NCBI RefSeq assembly: GCF_000337215.1
Contig: NZ_AOHZ01000075.1
Location: forward strand, 2,371-66,370
Length of the DNA: 64,000 bases
From: Natronolimnohabitans innermongolicus JCM 12255
GTDB taxonomy: Archaea; Halobacteriota; Halobacteria; Halobacteriales; Natrialbaceae
Reading direction: 5' to 3'
This document shows, one piece after another, positions 59,507-64,000 of this stretch (position 1 is the first letter of the stretch; each line of letters starts with the position of its first letter). The translations under genes were made by a program, and so were the position numbers. The notes under the pieces were generated by a model. It ran no database searches, was not told where the DNA came from, and worked only from the letters and a program-made list of their open reading frames with translations.

Positions 59507-60025
59507 ATGGTCGATAGTCGAAGCTACGCGTTCGAGGGAACAGAACCGACGGTCGACGAGTCGGCGGCAGTGAGCCGGGACGCGACGCTCGTCGGCGACG
59601 TCCGCGTCGAAGCCGATGCGAGCGTCTGGCCGGGCGTCGTGTGCCGCGGAGACATCGGACCCGTTCGCATCGGTCGCGAGACGCACGTCGGCGACAACGC
59701 GACGATCCACGCGTCGGAACTCGCGGATCGCGTCATGGTCGGCCACGGCGCCGTCCTCAACGAGGCGACCGTCGAGGAGGGGGCGCTGGTCGGGTTCAAC
59801 GCGACGATCAACACGGGATCGACGGTCGGCTCGGGCAGCGTCGTCGCCGCCGGAACGGTCGTCCCCGACGAGTACGAGATTCCGCCGTCGTCGTTCGTCC
59901 GCGGAGTACCCGCCGAAATCACGCCACTCGAGGAGACGACGATCGACGCCGAGGAACTGTTCGAGACGTTTTCGACGGGCGACTACACCAACCTCGCGGG
60001 CCGCCACAAGGAACTGTTCGAGTGA
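59507..60025 (+). CDS. gamma-carbonic-anhydrase-like hexapeptide-repeat protein, altered zinc site
   Basis: A 172-residue left-handed beta-helix protein. The core DATLVGDVRVEADASVWPGVVCRGDIGPVRIG matches the gamma-CA family. Of three zinc-binding histidines, His68 (ATIHAS) and His80 (VGHGAV) are present, but the third position (five after His80) is Asn85 (VLNEAT). Active gamma-CA needs three. It may bind another metal or be an acyltransferase-like relative. It is convergent with the CBS gene. Confidence 0.82.
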   Translation: MVDSRSYAFEGTEPTVDESAAVSRDATLVGDVRVEADASVWPGVVCRGDIGPVRIGRETHVGDNATIHASELADRVMVGHGAVLNEATVEEGALVGFNATINTGSTVGSGSVVAAGTVVPDEYEIPPSSFVRGVPAEITPLEETTIDAEELFETFSTGDYTNLAGRHKELFE

Positions 60026-60032
60026 GGCGGTG

Positions 60033-60482
60033 TTAATCGCCGGCCGAGATGACCCCGCCCTCGTCGGCGTCGATCCGCACGGGATCGCCCCGCCAGTCGA
60101 TCTCGAGTCGGCGACGCGAGAGGGAGGGAGCGAGCGTCGACGCGGAGACGAGTCCCCGGTAGGTCTCGCCGTCTGCGACCACGAGGTGTTTCACGCCGTC
60201 GGCGCGCATGCGTTCGGCGGCGGTCACGATCGATTCGCTCGGTGCGATTGTCGACACCGGGGCAGACATGATCGCCGAAACTGGGTGGGAACCGCGCGTC
60301 TCGGCCACGAACGCGACGATATCGGACTCGGTAACGATGCCGACTGGTGACTCCGCGTCGAGAACGACCAGCGCCGGGACGTCGGGATCTCGGAGGCGCT
60401 GTGCTGCCTCTCTGACCGGCGTCTCCGGGTGGAGCGGCCGCCGAATTGGCGTGGTCACATCGTCGATTGGTATCTCGAGCAT
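60033..60482 (-). CDS. CBS-domain protein
   Basis: A 149-residue protein with two CBS domains: PLHPETPVREAAQRLRDPDV with VGIVTESDIVAFV, and MSAPVSTIAPSESIVTAAER with HLVVADGETYRGLVSAS. The pair forms one Bateman module, which usually binds AMP, ATP or SAM. ATG at 60482 (MLEIPIDDV) matches the family start; one at 60509 adds nine residues. Convergent with the gamma-CA-like gene (7 nt). Confidence 0.9.
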   Translation of the reverse strand: MLEIPIDDVTTPIRRPLHPETPVREAAQRLRDPDVPALVVLDAESPVGIVTESDIVAFVAETRGSHPVSAIMSAPVSTIAPSESIVTAAERMRADGVKHLVVADGETYRGLVSASTLAPSLSRRRLEIDWRGDPVRIDADEGGVISAGD

Positions 60483-61062
60483 GAGTTGGTGTATGTTACC
60501 ATACGCCACATCATAGTCCCTGTGGACATACGTCCTTTAAATCCTAGTATCGATTGCAGGTGAGGGTGAAAGGCGCGACTAACTGAGCGATTGGATTAGA
60601 AATCGAGCTATTTCTGAAAGGAGTCTGTTGGCTGTCCCGTGAACAACGTTAGTATCGGCTCGCCGTCGACCGAAGGACACCGCCGCAATCCGGACAGTTC
60701 GATCGATACGAAACCGGGTGGACCTTCATCGAACAATCACGGCATTCGTATCTGTCTTTGTATTCCTTCATTCTATATCCCCTCCGTTACCTTGGAAGAT
60801 ATTGGATCTAATAAATCTTTTCCCACCCATTTGGTCATTTGGGATGCTAGTCGAGTCCTCGAACGACGTGGCGACACTCGAGTCTGTGAGTGCTTTCGAA
60901 CGCGGACCCAATTACCCTTCAACTTGCACGATCAGGTAGTCACTCGCGAACGATACCGGCGTCGGGAAACGACTGCATCTTCGATTCGCTGTAGCCGGCC
61001 TCGGTGAAAGACGTGCCGACAATGACGTTCGACGGCGTACGAAACCGGCCGCGCGACTGGAC
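60483..61062. other. long gene-free, partly AT-rich region
   Basis: About 580 bp with no convincing gene. The middle (about 60740-60850) is much more AT-rich than the surroundings (long stretches such as attggatctaataaat), and the frames through it are not protein-like. It may be remains of a transposon or foreign DNA, or a long control region upstream of the CBS gene. Confidence 0.45.
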
Positions 61063-62703
61063 TTACGATTTCGCCTCTTCCGTGTCTTCTTCCTCGAGTA
61101 CGACGTCGAACCGGTCGCGCAGTCGCTTCTTGTCGAACTTGCCCGTCGAGGTCTTGGGAATCTCCTCGACGAACTCGTAGATGTCCGGGAGCCACCAGCT
61201 CGGGAACGTCTCCGCGAGGTGGTCTTCGAGTTCGGTGCCGGTCGGATCGGCGCCCTCGGTAGGGACGACGACTGCGAGCGGCCGCTCCTGCCACCGCTCG
61301 TGCTCGGCGGCGACGACCGACGCCTCGGCGACGCCCTCGTGGGCCATCAGTTCGTTCTCCAACTGGACCGAGGAGATCCATTCGCCGCCGGATTTGATCA
61401 TGTCCTTGTCGCGATCGACGACGTCGATGTAGCCGAGTTCGGTCCGCACCGCGACGTCGCCGGTCTCGAGGTAGCCGTCCTCGGTGAACGACTGCTCGTT
61501 CTCCTCGGGGCGGTCGAGGTAGCCGTCGGTCACCCACGGCCCGCGGACCTGGAGTTCGCCCATCGTTTCGCCGTCCCGCGGGACCTCCTCGCCGTCGTCA
61601 CCGATGATGCGGACCTCGATGCCCGGTACCGGGAAGCCCGCCATCGAGCGGTACTCGTACTGCTCCTCCGGCGGGAGCTCCTCGACTTCCTTGCGGAGCG
61701 TGCTGAGCGTCCCCAGCGGCGAGGTCTCGGTCATCCCCCAGCCCTGGATGATCGGCGCGTCGTACTCCTCGTCGTACTTCCGGATGAGCGACTCCGGCGG
61801 CGCCGACCCGCCGACCGTCAGCCGGTCGATGTTCGAGATGTCGACGTCCGGATTCTCATCCAGGAACTCGGCCATCTCGAGCCAGATGGTCGGGACGGCC
61901 GCCGAGAACGTCACCTCCTCTTCGTCGATCAGTCGCGCGATGGACTCGGGATCCGTGTGGACCGAGGGGAACACCTGTTTCGCGCCCGCGAAGGTCGCGG
62001 CGTAGGGGGTCCCCCAGCCGTTGGCGTGGAACATCGGGACGACGGGCAGCGAGACGTCGCTTTCGCCGATGCCGTTGGCGTCGACGTGACCGCACATGAT
62101 GCTGTGGAGGTACATCGCCCGGTGCGTGTAGGGTACGCCCTTCGGGAGGCCGGTCGTCCCCGAGGTGTGACACAGCCCATACTCCGCGTCCTCGTCGATG
62201 TCGGGCCACTCGTACTCGGTCGGATGGCCCTCGAGCAGCGACTCGTAGTCGGTCACCGGCTCGAGGTCGGTTTCGGGCAGTTCGTCCGGCCCGCACAGGA
62301 CGACGTATTGCTCGACGCTCTCGAGTTGGTCGGCGTTGGCCTCGACCTTCCCGATGAGTCCCGGATCGACGAAGATCACCTCGTCATCGGCGTCCTCGAT
62401 CGTGTGGACGAAGTGGTGGTCCGGGAGCCGCATGTTGCACATGTGGATCGACCGCCCCGTGCAGGCCGGCCCGAAGTAGAGCTCGAAGTGGCGGTAGTGG
62501 TTGGTCGCGACGACGCCGACCCGCGTGCCCTCCTCGAGTCCCAGTTCGTCGAGCGCGTGCGCGAGCTGGCAGATGCGCTCGTACGCGTCGCCGTACGTGT
62601 AACGGTGGACGCTGCCGTCCGGCAGTTTCGTCACCAGTTCCCGCTCCGGGAAGAGGTCGACCGCGCGTTCGATAATCCTGTCAAGCGTTAACTGTGTGCT
62701 CAT
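61063..62703 (-). CDS. long-chain fatty-acid/acyl-CoA ligase (AMP-forming)
   Basis: A 546-residue ANL-superfamily ligase. The P-loop is CHTSGTTGLPKGVPYTHR; other motifs are QGWGMTETSPLGT (A5), YLETGDVAVRTELGYIDVVDRDKDMIKSGGEWI (A7/A8 hinge) and the catalytic lysine in PKTSTGKFDKKRL. It activates a carboxylic acid as the adenylate, then the CoA thioester; chain length is not certain. Two adjacent ATGs (62706 and 62703) make the exact start uncertain by one codon. The R2lox-like gene lies upstream on the same strand, 198 bp before it. Confidence 0.92.
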   Translation of the reverse strand: MSTQLTLDRIIERAVDLFPERELVTKLPDGSVHRYTYGDAYERICQLAHALDELGLEEGTRVGVVATNHYRHFELYFGPACTGRSIHMCNMRLPDHHFVHTIEDADDEVIFVDPGLIGKVEANADQLESVEQYVVLCGPDELPETDLEPVTDYESLLEGHPTEYEWPDIDEDAEYGLCHTSGTTGLPKGVPYTHRAMYLHSIMCGHVDANGIGESDVSLPVVPMFHANGWGTPYAATFAGAKQVFPSVHTDPESIARLIDEEEVTFSAAVPTIWLEMAEFLDENPDVDISNIDRLTVGGSAPPESLIRKYDEEYDAPIIQGWGMTETSPLGTLSTLRKEVEELPPEEQYEYRSMAGFPVPGIEVRIIGDDGEEVPRDGETMGELQVRGPWVTDGYLDRPEENEQSFTEDGYLETGDVAVRTELGYIDVVDRDKDMIKSGGEWISSVQLENELMAHEGVAEASVVAAEHERWQERPLAVVVPTEGADPTGTELEDHLAETFPSWWLPDIYEFVEEIPKTSTGKFDKKRLRDRFDVVLEEEDTEEAKS

Positions 62704-62828
62704 CATGGTCGCAAAAGTTGTCACTGCCGACCCTCTTAATTGCTTGGTCGGTGCCACATCCGTTGAGAACCGCCCCGCCGACTGGTCCCCGCCGGCTCCG
62801 GCGAGTTTCGTCCCGTAATTCGTCCGGT

Positions 62829-62904
62829 CTGCTGTACGCCGTTTCCGGTGCGATCCGACCAGTTCGTCGGTCCCACCGGTCCAGCGGTACAGCAGTCCGT
62901 CTCA
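62829..62904. repeat. dispersed repeat, family B, copy 3 with inverted arm
   Basis: CTGCTGTAC (62829-62837) pairs perfectly with GTACAGCAG (62887-62895); TACAGCAGTCCGTCTCA at 62888-62904 is family B, ending at the TCA that is the reverse complement of the R2lox-like gene's stop codon. Confidence 0.6.
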
Positions 62905-63837
62905 GTCGTCACCCTCGAGTCGAACGAGTTCGTCGACGTCCGGAATGTCGGCCGCGGCGTCGGTGATCTGTTGCATGCGATCCGTGTGCTTGTCGACCGC
63001 GTAGGCGGCCAGTTCGCCGTCCTCGAGGCCGAGGCGCTCGTCCGGATCGTCGGGCTGGTACCGTTCGTCCTCGGTGATGCCCTGGACGAGCGGAAGGAGT
63101 TCGTTTACGGTCTCCTCGATCAGTTTTGGATCGACGTTCTCCTCCCGAATCAGCGTCTTGAGCTGATTCATTCCGAAGCCGACGTGGCGACCCTCGTCGC
63201 TTCTGATCTTCGTAAAGCCCTCGACGAGCCCCGGCAGGTGCGGAAGGTCCTCGAACTCGCCGCCGTAGGAAGTCTGCATTCCGTAGTAGCCCGTCTGGGC
63301 GAGGATCCCTTCGACGGTGAGGTGGTAGTGGCAGTACGCCGTCGCTCGGTTTTCGGGCGTGTCGTCCTCGAGCAGCCGATACTGGGCTCTCCTGTTGCGA
63401 TCGAACAGTTCGACGTAGGGCTCGTTGAACCACCGATCGTCGCGGGGATTCGACCGCTCCCAGCCCAGTTCGTCCTCGACGGTCCAGATCACCTCTCGCC
63501 AGTAGCGATCGAAGAAGTCCGCGTGCTTTGCTTCCTCGTAGAGCTGGGTCGTCAGGAACAGCTGGTCGTCGATGTCCTCCAGGACGGTCGCCAACGGTGC
63601 GAGATCTTCGGTGACGGCATCCTCGCCGGCGCCGAACTTCGCGATGCCGTTTAGCGTCCTGGCCCACGCCTGGTCGTCGAACCCCTCCCGCCGATCGATG
63701 TACGCGAGCAGGTTCTCGACGTCCTGCTCGAGGTCGATCTCGCCGGGATCCCAGTGGCGTTCGACCGCGTTTCGGAAGTACCGGTTCGATCGCGATTCGC
63801 GATCCATCAGGTCGGATGGTGTGTATTCTGTTGACAC
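62902..63837 (-). CDS. R2-like ligand-binding oxidase (R2lox), ferritin-like
   Basis: A 311-residue di-metal protein of the ribonucleotide-reductase R2/ferritin class. Metal-binding ExxH motifs are EEAKHADFF and DEGRHVGFG, and YCHYHLTVEGILAQTGYYG carries another ligand Glu. R2lox proteins bind a Mn/Fe site and a fatty-acid-like ligand instead of making the R2 radical. No reductase large subunit is nearby. The adjacent acyl-CoA ligase suits a lipid-related job, which is an inference. Confidence 0.8.
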   Translation of the reverse strand: MSTEYTPSDLMDRESRSNRYFRNAVERHWDPGEIDLEQDVENLLAYIDRREGFDDQAWARTLNGIAKFGAGEDAVTEDLAPLATVLEDIDDQLFLTTQLYEEAKHADFFDRYWREVIWTVEDELGWERSNPRDDRWFNEPYVELFDRNRRAQYRLLEDDTPENRATAYCHYHLTVEGILAQTGYYGMQTSYGGEFEDLPHLPGLVEGFTKIRSDEGRHVGFGMNQLKTLIREENVDPKLIEETVNELLPLVQGITEDERYQPDDPDERLGLEDGELAAYAVDKHTDRMQQITDAAADIPDVDELVRLEGDD

Positions 63838-63912
63838 ACAACACCGTACGTGACGCTCGTATTAAAATTCGAGTCTTCGATCGGTCCGGTCGAAATCGAA
63901 CGAAACGCGCGT

Positions 63913-64000
63913 TCAGGATTGCTGGGGTGCGTCGCCGATCTCGAAGATTTCGGCGTAGAGGCCCTTTGCAAGCGCATCGATGTTCTCTTCCGCTTCGTCG
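63913..64000 (-). CDS. C-terminal end of a gene running off the window
   Basis: A minus-strand frame enters at the right edge and ends TGA at 63913-63915. The visible 28 residues end with AKGLYAEIFEIGDAPQQS. The protein-like codon use and acidic character suit a real gene of this genome. The family cannot be told from so short a piece. Confidence 0.5.
   Translation of the reverse strand, partial: DEAEENIDALAKGLYAEIFEIGDAPQQS

Noticed and set aside
60639-61007. 122-codon frame in the gene-free stretch after the CBS gene
   Set aside because: Unlike its neighbours it is not acidic, crosses the AT-rich island and shows no motif.
61219-62691. Long plus-strand frame (490 codons) opposite the acyl-CoA ligase
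   Set aside because: It lies wholly antisense to a gene with clear ANL motifs, and its composition is the usual shadow of GC-rich coding DNA.
1-64000. CRISPR array
   Set aside because: No series of short direct repeats with regular spacers was seen anywhere; the repeats found are dispersed palindromes.

Overview
The window looks like haloarchaeal chromosomal DNA, most likely from the Natrialbales (a Natrinema/Haloterrigena-like genus; the genus is a guess). It is GC-rich and full of CTCGAG/GACGAC, and the proteins are strongly acidic. It encodes archaeal ribosomal proteins S24e and S27ae, a fused Kae1-Bud32, a thermosome, geranylgeranyl lipid reductase, ThiD-ThiN, an Lrp-glnA pair and a haloarchaeal TnpB. 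Several genes have a TATA box about 25-30 nt before the start codon, as expected for leaderless transcripts.

Layout. 1-3760 is a decayed integrated element: a LAGLIDADG-like protein, a PhiH1-type repressor with palindromic operators, a coiled-coil protein, a zinc ribbon and a tyrosine integrase, followed by two copies of a tRNA 3' end. 4500-17010 is core housekeeping: a Bat-type regulator, S24e/S27ae, Kae1-Bud32, an ITPase, a PIN-like pair, a molybdate transporter, an AIR-synthase-like protein, ThiD-ThiN and an F420 oxidoreductase. 17164-20799 (minus strand) is a copper/respiratory maturation cluster (SCO, TauE/SafE-like, NosD). 21056-29122 holds an RNA-binding PUA protein, a TMEM175 channel, an RNase II-type enzyme and, between two related GNAT genes, a large propeller-membrane-nuclease fusion. 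29362-31109 is a two-gene module (FAD enzyme plus a ribosomal protein S14 paralogue that lost zinc ligands) bounded by inverted repeats. 31205-43975 runs from uvrA through stress proteins, a PLP enzyme, membrane proteins, a TIM-like isomerase and a lone NrfD. 44119-50016 has lipid reductase, a lipoprotein-ABC exporter operon, a frameshifted ZIP transporter and RidA. 50044-51553 is tRNA-Ser(GGA) with a tnpB element whose right flank repeats the tRNA 3' end. 51642-64000 has an HMCES/YedK-like protein, thermosome with three hairpins behind it, Lrp/glnA, PAP2, a coiled-coil HhH protein, a gamma-carbonic-anhydrase-like protein, CBS, acyl-CoA ligase and an R2lox-like oxidase.

Most notable: (1) a Tat-signal beta-propeller, single membrane helix, coiled coil and intact Mrr nuclease in one 898-residue protein (24998-27694), which could couple an outside sensor to an inside DNA cutter; (2) a zinc-ligand-poor S14 paralogue in a small bounded module with an FAD enzyme; (3) a TnpB whose predicted guide region closely matches the neighbouring tRNA-Ser gene; (4) two dispersed palindromic repeat families, one of which begins exactly at stop codons. 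No database or folding program was run; family names rest on recognised motifs.
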